A stretch of DNA of 64,000 nt from Promerops cafer. Its lineage: Eukaryota; Chordata; Aves; Passeriformes; Nectariniidae. This document shows positions 10,301 to 21,616 of this stretch, in pieces (position 1 is the stretch's first letter; every line of letters starts with the position of its first letter). The position numbers and the translations under genes are program-made. A model generated the notes under the pieces. The model was given only the letters and a program-made list of their open reading frames with translations. It was not told where the DNA came from and did not search any database. The stretch lies in NCBI GenBank assembly GCA_013398275.1, contig VZSE01000758.1, positions 124,368-188,367 on the forward strand, in the 5' to 3' direction.

Positions 10301-13185
10301 CAAAGCAGGTCTCTTAGCACTGCCAAAATCGTTAGTGCTATCTTTCCATTCCCACATCAAATAAGAAGGGAAATAGTTTTGATAAATAGTGATCCTTCAT
10401 GTCTCCAAAGCTTATCTACAGAGATTTGAGGTTTGTTACTTTGTTCAAACAAAATCTTTCTCCCTTCCCTGAGGGTTCTTTCTGATCTCGTATCCTTCAG
10501 GTAAAAAAAATTGAGTTGCACAAATGGAATTACTTTAATAAGACTCTGCCATCTTTCTTTCCATCTACCTGGAGGAAAAAACCCCAAATCAACAGAGCCT
10601 TTCCAAATACCCAAATGATATCCAAAACTGACACAGTGAAAGGAAGCAAGGGAGCTGGTTTGTCACCCAGGGCTGGTAACTGTTTCACCAGTTCTCAAAA
10701 AGTAAAAGAAGCAGATGGCAGGAGGAAGGAGACAGAGAGAAAATAGCTCCTCAGCTCAAAGACAAAAAATCAGAAATGGAGTTTTGTTGAGAACTGAGTG
10801 GTAAAATTGTGGGGAAAAGAATCACTGTGTGATTATAGAGGATTGTGGGGAACATTTGATTTCCCTTAGCATTTGCAGCTGCTCATAGAAGGGAGCTCCC
10901 AGCAAAGAGATGGTCTAATTTCAGGAAAAGGAGAAAAAAATGTTCCATAAAATCTGCTCTAGGATGTATTCAGTTGATGACAGAGGTTATACAGACAGCT
11001 CTGCACAGGGATAGTTCCTCTGTGTACTCCCCTAGGACAACCACGCTGGAGCAGCTGCTCCTCAGTAGGGTGCATATGGTTTTGGACAGGACGTGCTTTA
11101 GATAGTGTGGGGATAAACAGTTGTCCTGGAGCATCTTTTAATTCAAAAATCAAGCAAGTATCTAACATCCCACAAAGTGCAAATTCAAAGTGACACCTCT
11201 TTCACTGAATCTCATCTTGTGCAGCTGCCTTCACTAATCCAGAAAGGTGGAGAAGGGATTGTGAGTATTTATTCCTCTGCCCAACTACCACTGTACCTTT
11301 TGGGGCTTTCTTGTGTTGAAGAAACTTTGTTAAGTGTGTTTACATTGAATTGTTATGTTGTTTGTGGGTTTTTACAATTTTTCTGAAGAAAAATTTGGTT
11401 TCAGGCTTGCTCAATTGATAAATTTATTCTTAAAGAATTTTAGCTTAAAGAAATTCTTAAAGAATTTTAGCACTACTGTGTGTGCTGTTCAATTAGCAGA
11501 ACATCCCTGAATTCCCCTCCTTTATTTTCTGTGGCATATTACATAGAGACATTCTTCTAGGGCCCACAAATCTGCAAGTCTCCCAACAGCCATAGTGTCT
11601 CAAAGATGTTATGCTAAGACACAGCAGGAATTTATCAGGCAGGCACATAGGAGCCATATACTGATGGAAGGCTTCTAGCCTCTCCAAAAGTCTTCACCTG
11701 TACCTCATTCTTTCTTTCATTCTTATTCTTTCAGAAGCACCCTCTTTGGGGCAAATGGATCCTTTTCTTTCTCTGTCAAGAGTACATGGATTTTTTTTTC
11801 CTTTTCAAGGCACCCAGTGACAGTTTCCATAACCCTGAGCCTCTAATGCTCCTCTATTTCAAACGGACGAACTCTGTTAATGCTCCAAAGTTTTCTTTAT
11901 TTGTTTGAAAGTTCCTTTGGACCAAAGGATCCTAGACTTTTACTTTCTCTAAAGACTGGTTCTATAATCATGTGCACATTTTCTGGGACTTGTTCAGCTC
12001 ATCTTATGGAAATAGTGGCAGATGATCCATAGCAATCAAACAGATTTATCACTATCGTGGGAAATTGTATTTTCTGTTTCAAGCTCTCTGCAAAGGAGAC
12101 CACACATGTCTCATCAAAAATCTTATCTGCACCAAATCATCAGCATCTTCCTGGATGTTATTAGGTTTTGTCATATGACACAGCAGCCTATTAAGTACTG
12201 ATCTACCTGCAATGTGTAGATTAACTACTCACTGGTTGTAATCAAAAGCAGGCAAGCTTCCAGGTGGGATGGCAATGTTCTGGTGACAAATGCAGCTCTG
12301 GAACAAGAATTGCAGAAGCATTTAAGAAAGTGGCTTTTATCATCTTAATGTTATACTACAGTTATCTCTGTTGTTCAGACCTGCCTTCTCCCACTGTTGT
12401 GCTACTTAACAAAAGTCAGAAATACTCTTCCACAGAGTAATGGTCTTCTTTTGCTAGCAATAATCATTCCAATCCTTTTTCTTCCTCCATTAATCATATT
12501 ATTCTGCTACCAGCAGCTTTGTGGAAACCAGAATCCTGACTATCTACATAAATCCCAACAGGACTTATGCCATTCTGGCAATTGTGTGAGTGGTACCAAC
12601 AAACATCCAGCCTGGACTCTGGCCCTGAACTGTAGTGCAGAAATACTACTGGCAAATTTAATGAGAGCCTGAAGAGAAACTGTGAATTGCTGTTTAACAC
12701 AGCTGAAGAGTTCCTGAAAATTCTGGTAGAAATCCCTGAATACAAACAAGGTTGCTATGGATAAATCTCTAGAATGCTAATTAAGTTAAACTAATGTTCT
12801 GTTTTGTGGACAAAGGGACTAATTAAGAAGAATGCATTTCAGTCCATAGTTGAAAGTTGCAGTTAAAGCTGATGAAATAGTTTGCTGCTAACATCATCAC
12901 ATGGAGAAGGCCAAAGGGATTGACCAGGAAACTCTGTTCTGTTATTTACCCTCAAACCCCAGCAGCTGAAAGTTTTAAGTGCACACAGGGCATGTTCAGA
13001 ATACCTATTCATTACAAACTGAGAGTTTCTTAACAAGCTTTTCCTTCAGAAACTTATTTATTTTTTTGTCATTCTGTCTGAATGCAGGAAAATCAAGAAA
13101 GGAAGGAGCAAGCTGCAAAATCTGAGAAAAGGAAGAAACAGTTTAAAGGAGAAGATGCAAAGAGGCTAAAGGGAGAGTATGGAAA
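1297..13185 (+). CDS. INF2: INF2, inverted formin-2, 3' part of gene (nine exons)
   Basis: Nine exons join in frame (924 nt, about 308 codons): 1297-1399, 2072-2157, 3199-3299, 4954-5024, 5121-5228, 5822-5892, 7626-7746, 8415-8579, 13088-13185. Every junction is AG/GT with matching phase. The product covers the second half of a formin FH2 domain. It holds the GNFLNYG signature (across 5004-5127), the LLKLTETKAN block, and an ADYLCED...LSLEDVFSTMK segment, then a basic EKRKKQ...GEDAKRLKGEYGK tail. The sequence closely follows remembered mammalian INF2 (ICEE, CQLILKVGNFLNYG, LLQLPRDLDFVSKAAG), clearly better than FHDC1 or diaphanous formins. INF2 nucleates and severs actin filaments at the ER and mitochondria. 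The N-terminal regulatory domain and first half of FH2 lie upstream of the window. The C-terminal WH2/DAD-like segment was not found downstream. Position next to ADSS1 and SIVA1 supports the assignment. Confidence 0.9.
2072..2157 (+). CDS. INF2: INF2 exon b (FH2 domain)
   Basis: The acceptor ttccttgttag ends at 2071 and the donor is AG|gtaagc. It starts in phase 0 and leaves two bases. It reads INSLKSCKEEKSQLANADRF then YLHLLEVP, typical of the FH2 core where human INF2 has LASADHFYLLLLAIP. Confidence 0.9.
3199..3299 (+). CDS. INF2: INF2 exon c (FH2 domain)
   Basis: The acceptor ctctttttag ends at 3198 and the donor A|gtaagt is at 3300. It reads YQLRIECMLICEETKILLE then CLWPKVQAIRTACE. YQLRIECML is an INF2-specific stretch. 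It leaves one base that pairs with CA of the next exon to encode Thr. Confidence 0.9.
3521..3660 (-). mobile_element. CR1 LINE 3' fragment (antisense)
   Basis: Recognised from the avian CR1 3'-end signature read backwards: gagaaccacaaaatggtttgg, then a block with ccctgccatgggcaggaaca, agaccaggttgctca and ggccttgaacacttccaggg. It lies in the INF2 intron after the 3199-3299 exon. Confidence 0.85.
3661..3990 (-). mobile_element. Second CR1 LINE fragment (antisense), abutting the first
   Basis: Starts with cacagaatatttaggctgga and runs through ccttcaggaatggtgacttg, cctgagcagttcattccaat and gcgtcctctcatcctgtcac, then gggagaagaggctga. This is the longer antisense CR1 3' UTR and ORF2 tail. The restart of the CR1 3' end at 3661 shows it is a separate copy from the one just upstream, a nested or tandem insertion. 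Confidence 0.85.
4954..5024 (+). CDS. INF2: INF2 exon d (FH2 GNxxN motif, first part)
   Basis: The acceptor ttattctttag ends at 4953 and the donor TAT|gtaagt is at 5025. It reads ILTNHRLPVFCQLILKVGNF then LNY. It supplies most of the universally conserved FH2 GNFLN(Y)G motif, which is completed by the first codon of the next exon. Confidence 0.92.
5121..5228 (+). CDS. INF2: INF2 exon e (FH2 domain)
   Basis: The acceptor tatcttctag ends at 5120 and the donor GAG|gtacaa is at 5229. It is 36 complete codons, phase 0 to 0. It reads GRHTGDAGGFKISALLKLTE then TKANKNNITLLHHILE, the most conserved stretch of the FH2 domain. Confidence 0.93.
5822..5892 (+). CDS. INF2: INF2 exon f (FH2 domain)
   Basis: The acceptor tcaattttag ends at 5821 and the donor GG|gtagga is at 5893. 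It reads EIEKNHTDLLQLPRDLDF then VSKAA and leaves GG, which pairs with A of the next exon to encode Gly. LLQLPRDL is shared with mammalian INF2. Confidence 0.92.
6258..6338 (+). mobile_element. CR1 3'-end fragment (sense)
   Basis: Short degraded CR1 end in an INF2 intron, with gggcttaatgatcctggtgg and gtcccttccaattcagtaca matching the CR1 3' terminus. Confidence 0.7.
7626..7746 (+). CDS. INF2: INF2 exon g (FH2 domain)
   Basis: The acceptor gacctttcag ends at 7625 and the donor CAA|gtaggt is at 7747. It reads IHIDVLQAEAGANLKKLLEI then EKRLFLSTDDLKIQHGKSVQ. It matches the INF2 stretch with SEASSNLKKLLETE. Confidence 0.9.
8415..8579 (+). CDS. INF2: INF2 exon h (end of FH2 domain)
   Basis: The acceptor atgtgtctcag ends at 8414 and the donor CAG|gtggtt is at 8580. 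It is 55 codons, phase 0 to 0. It contains the coiled, charged FATIEKKKEELADYLCED helix and LSLEDVFSTMKTFREIFLK, the C-terminal FH2 helices. Confidence 0.92.
8764..8852. repeat. G/T-rich low-complexity tract
   Basis: The + strand of the INF2 intron here is almost entirely T and G, with repeated tttgttt, gggggg and ttttttt runs. It contains several G-runs of five or more. It lies within a 4.5-kb intron (8580-13087) that otherwise shows no gene or recognisable repeat. Confidence 0.7.
11428..11471 (+). repeat. Short direct repeat, unit attcttaaagaattttagc-like
   Basis: The string ttcttaaagaattttagc occurs twice about 26 bp apart. It contains the palindromic core ttcttaaagaa. A small local duplication in INF2 intronic DNA. 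Confidence 0.6.
13088..13185 (+). CDS. INF2: INF2 exon i (basic region after FH2)
   Basis: The acceptor gtctgaatgcag ends at 13087. It reads ENQERKEQAAKSEKRKKQ then FKGEDAKRLKGEYGK, aligning with human INF2 ENKDRKEQAAKAERRKQQ...RGEDGK. The donor GGAAA|gtgtag at 13186 is weak. It would leave two bases, the same phase as the human junction is thought to have. If the donor is not used, the frame runs through six further codons to a TAA at 13205-13207. Confidence 0.85.
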
Positions 13186-15396
13186 GTGTAGTACATTTAA
13201 CAATTAATTCTTTCTTTTAGCCAATCTTTTGTTAACTAGAAGGAATTTATCTGTTAACTCTGGCTGATCTGATACAATGAGAGTGACTTAGCCATGGATT
13301 ATGTGGTTTCAAGCAGATGCATAGGGAGACATCAATTACCAATTTTCAAGTGCAAGTGAATGCTTGGAAGAAATCATGATAGGGATGTTAGAATGAAAAA
13401 TACCACTCCCAATGAGCAACTCCTACTTTGCTCAGAGGTGGAGGATATCCTGCTATTGTTCTGAATAGTTGTTGGGAGACTTTTAAGGTTATAGAAAGCT
13501 GCACACACTTGAACTTCATGCAGCACAGAGGGCAAGTTGTGTCCGGTGTTACGTTACCACAACATTTGTTTTCTTCTGATCAGAGATCTGATTCCTTAAA
13601 GGAGTTATGTCTGTGCTTAAAGAAGTGTCTGTGCTGATTGATGCAGAAAAGCACTTGCTGTGCTGGGGCTCCTTGGGTGTGAAGCATGTCTAGTGCTAAT
13701 ATTGGCATGTGTATATTTTAAATTTTTATTTTGGCAAATACTTGGCACCCACTTTTATTGACGATTTCTGCCAGTAACATTTGGTTACAATTCTTGGTTC
13801 TTCAGAGAACCACTGCAAAGAAGCCATAAGTAAATCTGAGTGGAGTTCATGTAAATTTTACGCTAGATGCTCACCCCTTGGGAAGATTGTGTTTTTTCTT
13901 GTATCTAAATAGATGGACTCCTTTTAGCTTCTCTTTCACAGTTATTCACTTTTAGAAATACATTTTTAAAATACTTAAAATCCATTGAAAACTGACCAAA
14001 ACAAAGTTTTCAACAGTCTTGTCAAGTTCTACCACAAATATGTTTTCAATACTTTGCAATCATAACACACTGAATGTAAAGCTGCAGATTAAAACAAAAA
14101 AAAACCCTTTTTGCTATAAATACAAAAGAGTAACCTAGTATAAATCAGGAAGCAACATTTATCAGCTGTAAAAATTAAATGTGTGCTTCAACCCTGTAAA
14201 GGAAAGGAGCACCAAACCAGAAGAACCTTCTGTATTTCCAGGAGGCAGTTTAGTGGAACTGTCATTATTTTTGTTCTTTTGTGAGAAGGTGGATTTAATT
14301 CTTGGGGAGTATAAACTTGAACATGAAAGAGCATTTAGAGTCTGAATTATTTTTCAGTACTGATTTTAGAGAACTGTGCATAGCAGTGGTGACAAAGACA
14401 ACCAGAAACTTTTAAAATCTATTTTAATCTCAATCAGGGTATGGTGACAAAATAACAGAGTATCAGATCTGGCATGGCAGGATGCTGAAGCTCATCTTAA
14501 CATTCTTCATTCTACGTAAAATGGGGGTTTGGGGGTTTTTCTAATCATATAATCAGCAAGTTAAGTAATTATTTTCTGAAGAAGGGAGTGAAAAGACAGT
14601 AAATCTGATGAACTCCTATCAGCCTGTGCTTACAGGATTGTCAAGGCCTGGTTCCACAGAGAATGAAGTAACCCCTTAACTTTGCAGGTATCTCCCTTGC
14701 TGCCAGTGGCACACAGCACACAGGGCAATCCTGTGCAGGGATCTTTAAAGGTCCCAGTGCTGCAGTCTCTGAATCTCTGACCTTAAGTCCAGTCACATGC
14801 TCCGTCAGTGTGAATATCTGGTTTGTCCAGTTGTCTGAGGATCATTTCTCTGCAGCTGACAGATCTGCCAGGGGCAGCACACAGCAGCAATGTCTCTTAG
14901 GGCCAGCAGTAATCTCGCTCTCTGGATTTCAAACAGGAGAGGTGAAGTCAGAAGCACCCATTGCTGATGTATTTAGAGATTACAAGTGAGGGCTTCAGGT
15001 GTTGAGAACTGCTAGAGAACAAAACTGAGTCAAAAACTGTTACCAAAATTCAAGTGGAGTGTACTATTTAGACAACTGAGCAATATCTTACTTGATTCCA
15101 CATTTAAAAACAGTTTTTCTGGGAATAAGATTTAAGATAAGATTTCCAAAATAATTTGGTGACAGGCTCATGCTGATTCCAGGGACTCAGACATTCTAGG
15201 GTTGGGGGTGTTTTTTAACCCCTCTGGACATGTTTATATATGTATGTACATTGATTTTTTTCTTTTCCCCCACGCTTCATAGTGAATTAAGTAACTCCTC
15301 TGCTTTATTTTCTTCAGCTTATGTTGCAGCAGCTTCCATTACTAGGCATTTAAATTATTCTGGAGATTCTATCAGATAATTGCAAGGGCAATATTT

Positions 15397-15426
15397 TATA
15401 TGTTATTTCAAGAAAAATAACATATA
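15397..15426. repeat. 12-bp perfect inverted repeat with 6-nt loop
   Basis: The left arm TATATGTTATTT (15397-15408) and right arm AAATAACATATA (15415-15426) are perfectly complementary around caagaa. As RNA it would form a short AT-rich hairpin. No function can be assigned. Confidence 0.7.
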
Positions 15427-16824
15427 ATGTAAATATGTTACAACAAGAGAAATAACATCTAGAGGTTTCTTTAGCTAACCAAGTAGAAAAATTAGCTTCT
15501 TCTAATGGAAATTTGAGGATATAGCTAATGACCAGAGTAAGCCACAGAACAAGAACACTTGAGAACAAAATATGGAAACATGCATTTAAATATCTGGTGA
15601 GAATTTATATAGGCCACTGTAATACTGTAACTGCAGCAGAAAATGAAGTGTTGTTAAAAGATAAAGAGCAGGTGAGTTTTGATGAGCAGTACAGAAGTTC
15701 CAGAGCATAACTGCTGTCATTACACATAGAAAGCAACTGCAAAAGCAGACTCCTAATCCAGTTCCAGATACTGATATATCCAGGGTCAAACCCAAGAGCT
15801 TTCCTCTGGCAAAATTCTTACTGTCTGTTTTTACACAGGACTTACTTGTTTGGCTGTAAGCAACAAGCTGATATATGACAAAATGTTACCAACACAAATT
15901 GCTCTTTCAATAGTAAAAACATTTAGTCTTCAGGAGCTGGGGAAATCAGCTAATATTCTGCTGCTAAAATCTTACTGGGTCACTGTTGTATTGCTTGAGT
16001 TGGCTTTTTAAAAGCATGTAATAATGGTTTAAAAACTGTGTATGAAGGATAAGTACAACTTTCAGTGCAGAGTTTACTTACAACTGCATTGTACTCTAGT
16101 GTGTGTTTGTAATCCAGGATGTATTTCACTTTTGTATATCTTCATTTTAGTAAACAGAGCTAAACAAAAGTACCTGAATTTGTGAGGCTTATTAGTTGCA
16201 GTTTTAAATCACATACTAGCAAGTGAGATCCTGAGCAAGTGCTTTTCTTGTGCTTATAGTGAATACAGTAATGGTATTTTTATTTTATTTATTTTTAAGT
16301 GCAAATGACAGGACAGATTATCTGGATCTTAATCTCCTAAAAAGATGGTGAATAAATAAGAAAGAAAAGCTTCTTAATTGCATCTGACAATATAAAACTG
16401 TTAAGCAGTTAAATTAATTCCCTGTGATCTCTAGAAAACTGCAAAAAATCTTAAAAAAAAAAATTAAAAATCTTGACCCTGTGCCCCAGAGTTCAATGAG
16501 TTTGCCACAGTTTTTTTTACCGAGTGCCTGGCAGACTTCAGGCCATGCTCTCACAGGCATAAATGAGTATAACCATATTGCAATGCTCCTTTAATGTCTT
16601 TTTAAATATACATCCCACTGCATGATCTCCACCTCTTTATTGGCTGGAACAATTCAAGTTGAGCTCATTTCATTAAAACGTGTCCTTAAATCTTTCCACA
16701 GTCTTTATCAAATCTTATTTCTGTGTATAATGTTTACTCAAATAGCTGAAATAATGTGAAGAAGCCTCTAGTTTTGGTATCAGCTTGATTATTTGCTGGG
16801 CAGAGAGAAAGAAGTTGTGGATGT

Positions 16825-16968
16825 CCCATCCCTGGGAGTGTTCAAGGCCAGGCAGGATGGGGCTTGGAGCACCCTGGTCTGGTGAAAGGTGTTCCTGCCC
16901 ATGGCAGAGGGGGTGGAATGGGATGATCTCTAAGGGCCCTTCCAACTCAAACCATTCAGCTATTAAAG
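16825..16968 (+). mobile_element. CR1 3'-end fragment (sense)
   Basis: Recognised by ccctgggagtgttcaaggcc, gttcctgcccatggcagagg, gggtggaatgggatgatctc and ttccaactcaaaccattc, the sense CR1 3' end. Confidence 0.85.
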
Positions 16969-19900
16969 GTTTCAGTCTAGGATGCCAGAGACTAAATAAT
17001 GTTCACATCTCTAGCCAGCAAAAAAGAGATCTGAAGCAGCAATGTCTGTCACATCCCACCTGAAACCCTTAAATCCTCAGGCACTCTGGGGTGACAGCCT
17101 AAATACAATTTTGTGGAGTATTTGCTCTGGTTTATACATTCAATATTCATGAGGGAGGGATTTGGTAGCAAAGTCACCTGATGTCAGAGCTTACAGCTCT
17201 CAGACACGCAAGTGAGAGCAGGTTTTGGTGGCAGCTGAACAACTTCTTAAATGTTGCTTAACTATTTGACCTGAGCATCTAAACAGGTGTACCTCTCAAT
17301 GCACCTTTTGAGAGTTTGGGCCAAAGTCTTCAGAAAATACCTACAGCACTGGGTCATATAGAGTTAGTAAAGCTGGTCTAACTCAAAGCATGTAATGTTG
17401 ATCATTTCTGCCTAAACTCTTCTCAAAAATACCCAAGGACAACAGGAATCCTGAAGTCTGGACAAGCTGCTGCTGTGCTCAAATGGGATCCTTATGAGTA
17501 GTGTTGGAGCAAAGATGGTCTTGTTCACAGCTTACTAAAGCTTTACACACCTGTCCATGCTTATCCAATTAGTTTGTTAATCTAATAAAATATGCAAACA
17601 CTTTTCATTTCATCCTACGCACCACAGAGAAAACACGTTACCACTCCCTTGTAATTTGCAGCAGGCTTTACATATTTGCAGGCTGTTATCATGTCACCTT
17701 TGGTCTCCTTTTTCCTAGACTAACACCCTTTCAGATGTCAGCCTAGGGCTTTCCTAGTATTTGCATCCTAGGATTTTCCACACCTGTGTTCATGCACTTG
17801 TGGATCTCTTCCTGATTTGCTTCAACTGGATCTCATCTTCCCCACTGTGCAGTGCTGGATCTCCAGCTGGGCAGTTCTGCAGGGCTCAGGACAGTGAAAG
17901 GACATCTGCCTGCATTTTACAGGTTGCTCTTCCATCTCAACAAGATATTTAACTTCTTCTGCAACCATGTTAACATTTTGACTCTTATTCAGAGAGGCAT
18001 CCTGCTCTCCAGCATGATACTTGTTGCTTTCATCTTCATTCACCTGCACATTCAATAAATACACTTTTTCGCATGCTTCAAGTCTTTCATGGAAACAGAA
18101 AATAAAATGGAACCACAAACATTGCCCTTCTGATTTGATGTGTACTTTATCCAAATAATTAGTTCTTTATTACTCTCCAAGTATAGATCTTCATGTGCTT
18201 TTGCACCATTTTACTATTTTTATCAGGGATGTGAACAAACAGGTGTTTGGTAAAAGTGCAGTTCTGAAAAGAAACAGTGTAGTTTGGGTTAATTTATTCT
18301 GAAGTAAATCTAAAGTGCACTGCTTTAATCATGTGCACATATTTTGCTCTTATTAGTCACCCAAAACTAAAAAGCACTGCATTTTTTCATCTGAGAAGGC
18401 AAATGCTTGATGTTTTTCCTGGGAAATTGCAAAGGTCAAGTGTTGCCAGATGAATTGGTTTTAATGGAGGAGCTCTGAGGAACAGGGAGCTAATCTGAGA
18501 CACCAATTCTGATTACTGAGCTAACAGCTCATTCCCTTCTTTATCAGTACCCAGCACCAGGTGACTCACAGGGGACAAGGCTGCTGCCTTCCTGTGGCCC
18601 TTACAAGTCTCATGGCACTCTGCATGACCTCACTGTTAATATCTTACTCAATTTAAAAGTCAAATATTTGCTTTTAACTGAGCAAAATCTACCTTGGAGA
18701 TCTGTTTGTTTTTTCCATCTCACACATCAAAATGCATTTAAATCCATTGATTTCAGTGGACTTTTCTTTTAACTTGGTGTTAGAAGTGCAGCACTTGGTG
18801 TCTCACTTCAGGTAATGAACCTACTTCATATTATTTCTATGCCGAGTTAAATCGTTTGAATTTTTATAATAAGTGTTCCCCTAGTTGATTAGCTTGCTTT
18901 CAAAGTGTCCAGTATTTTTACATGTAAAACAGTTTACAGAAATAGAAGGTTTGACATTGGTGGCACGAGAAAGAAAATAAAACTGGAGTTTATGGCCACC
19001 TCAGAATGATAGTGGATGCACCTTTTTTTTAGGATATATGAAAGTTATAAATGTATTCTTTGTGGCTGAGGGCCACAAAGACCAAGCAGCAGAAAAGTCT
19101 GTCATCTCCTGTCAAAAAGCCTGGAGTCTGTCCTTAAGCAGGGCAATTTACACGTGGTCATGTCAGGATTATTTGCTTTTAAAAAAACAAGAGCATAACC
19201 AAAACCCAACCAAATGCAAGAACAGCAATAACATTAATCTGGAAAAATATTTGAGTTCCTATTCTAATAGGTACAGAGTACCATAAAGAGAGAAAAAAAC
19301 CAAACATGCAAGAACGGCAATGTTAAATGCCATAAAAAGAGTAATAAATAGAACACCAGCATCCTCTCTGACTCCAAAATGTAGCTGTAAACAGCTTCTT
19401 CTGCAGAGGAACTCCACCAGGAATATGTATTTTTGAAGCAAAGGATGTTTTTGTATTCTGTCTGTGTGGAGATGACTCGCAAGTCATCAGTTTTCAGGAG
19501 AATTAGAGGAGAATCAGTGAGGGAACTAAGTGATGCTACTGCTACATTTCACTGTCCTTGGGACTCCTGTTTTCAAATTGTAAAAACCACCATAAACACA
19601 ATGCCTGATAAATATTTATTCCACAATGAGATGACACAGTTTTTATTATTTTACAGACAAAATTATTTTGTTATTAAGTTGCAAAAAAACCTCTGAAACA
19701 TGCCAGAACAGTAAGGGAAGCTTTAGAGGAAAATCTGAAAGAAAATAAAGCCTGGAGGTGAATGAAGCCAGGGTAAACCACAAAAGGGAAAAGCAAAAGC
19801 CAAACCAGATCACTCTGGCACTGGCTCCCTTTGACAACTATCAAGACAGATGAAATGCAGAAGACATGGACTTCATTAAGAAAATGCAGTGCAGAGTATG

Positions 19901-21377
19901 GGCTGAGAACAATTGCAAAGGCAGCTAAAGAGAAGTCATTAACAATAATTTCTGTTGCTCAGCAGGACCAGACTGCCTGCATATGTTTAAGGAGATGACA
20001 GACCAGTGCAGAAGTTTTTCAGATGAAGTCCACAAGCTGTCACTGTGTGGCTGGGAAGAGAAAATGGCCAGTGCTGGGTGCTCCCATGTGAGATGGAACA
20101 AGTTCAAGTCCGAGTGATCTGATATTGGGCAGCTTTAGACTGCCTGGTACCAGGGCAAGAAGCCCAAAGAGTAAAGCCTATGCTCAAGGAGTTGTGGCCA
20201 GACCATTTGGTTCATAACAGACCACAGGAATCAAATGTCTTAAAATAAGTCACAGTAACTAATTCCTGTATTTGGTCTGGCTGAGAGGGAATTAATTTTC
20301 CCCACAGCAGCCCTCCTAGAGCTGTGCTTTGCATTGGTAGCTGGAAGGGTGTTGATAACACACCAGTGTTTTGGCTACTGCTGAGCGGTGCTCGCACAGC
20401 ATCAAGGTTGTCTCTCCAACATTCCTCCCTACACAAGTGGGCTGTGGGAGGGGACACAGCCAGGACAGCTGACCCAAACTGATCAAAGGGTCTACTCAGG
20501 TAAAGTGAAGAGAGAGGAGGAAGGAGGCCATTTATTATTTATGATATTTGTCTTCCAGAGCAACCACTAAATGTGCTGAAGCCCTGCTTCCCAGGAAGTG
20601 GTCAAACACCGTTTGCTGATGGGAAGTAGATAATTACATCTTTTTGGTTTTTCCTTTGCTTGTGTGCACATGACCTTTGCTTTTGCTTCAGAAAACTGCC
20701 TTTACTTTGACCCACAAGAGGTTTTACATCTTATTTTCTCTGCCGCCATTCTGCTGAGGAGGGGAGCAATAGAGCAGCTTGGCGGGGAACTGGCTACAGC
20801 CAAGATCAACTCACCACCCACCCTTCAAACCAAAATAATGTTCAAAATAAAAATAAAGGTTAAAATTCCATAACGCAAAATTCCAAAACCCAAGCTGGAG
20901 TCTCATGTCACAGGCCACAATAGATCACATGTGGCATCTGGCTGTGAATATATACATGAAATGCCAAGTAGCTGAATTGTGCATGCGAAGTGCAAATGGC
21001 AGAAAGAGGCAGCAGTGGTATTTCAGTGTGTGAGATACCAGCACTGCAGTGAGGTGTGGGAAAGGAGCTGACTCTTACCACGTATGCGAAACTTGGCAAG
21101 TCCAGGAATGTCTTAGGTGAGATATTTCCATCTGAAAAGAGAAGAGTAATTGCCTGGTAGAAGGTAACGGGGAACTTCACGTGGACCACAGTGTACAATT
21201 CTCTGTGCCCATATTCAAGAAACATGAGCAAAAATGAGAACAGGTGCAGGGCCAGCAGGTGAGAATAATCAGCAACTTGAGAGTCTGCCTTGAGAGAAGA
21301 GCAAAAAATCTTGTCTTTCTGCTGAACAAAACAAAGCTGGAGACTGGATGTAATTCTGTCTATAAACAAACACACAG

Positions 21378-21616
21378 GGAAAGGAAAGGAAAGGAAAGGA
21401 AAGGAAAGGAAAGGAAAGGAAAGGAAAGGAAAGGAAAGGAAAGGAAAGGAAAGGAAAGGAAAGGAAAGGAAAGGAAAGGAAAGGAAAGGAAAGGAAAGGA
21501 AAGGAAAGGAAAGGAAAGGAAAGGAAAGGAAAGGAAAGGAAAGGAAAGGAAAGGAAAGGAAAGGAAAGGAAAGGAAAGGAAAGGAAAGGAAAGGAAAGGA
21601 AAGGAAAGGAAAGGAA
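21378..21616. repeat. (AAAGG)n pentanucleotide microsatellite, about 48 units
   Basis: About 239 bp of uninterrupted ggaaa/aaagg units (unit GGAAA, nearly 48 copies). It starts after aaacacacag and ends at aaggaagaag. The + strand is pure purine. The long lysine/glycine-rich and serine/phenylalanine-rich open frames across it are artefacts of the repeat. Confidence 0.97.

Larger units (their letters stand above)
8580..13087. other. INF2 4.5-kb intron
   Basis: Apart from the G/T tract at 8764-8852 and a short direct repeat near 11428-11471, this is unique AT-rich DNA. A plus-strand acidic open stretch near 9470-9527 (reading DSDENNEASEEAIEDER) has no splice sites around it and the flanking INF2 exons join without it, so it is not annotated as coding. 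Confidence 0.5.

Noticed and set aside
15637..15671. Exon-like stretch with acceptor ctgcag and strong donor gtgagt as a further INF2 exon
   Set aside because: In the phase required after 13185 it meets TGA within a few codons.
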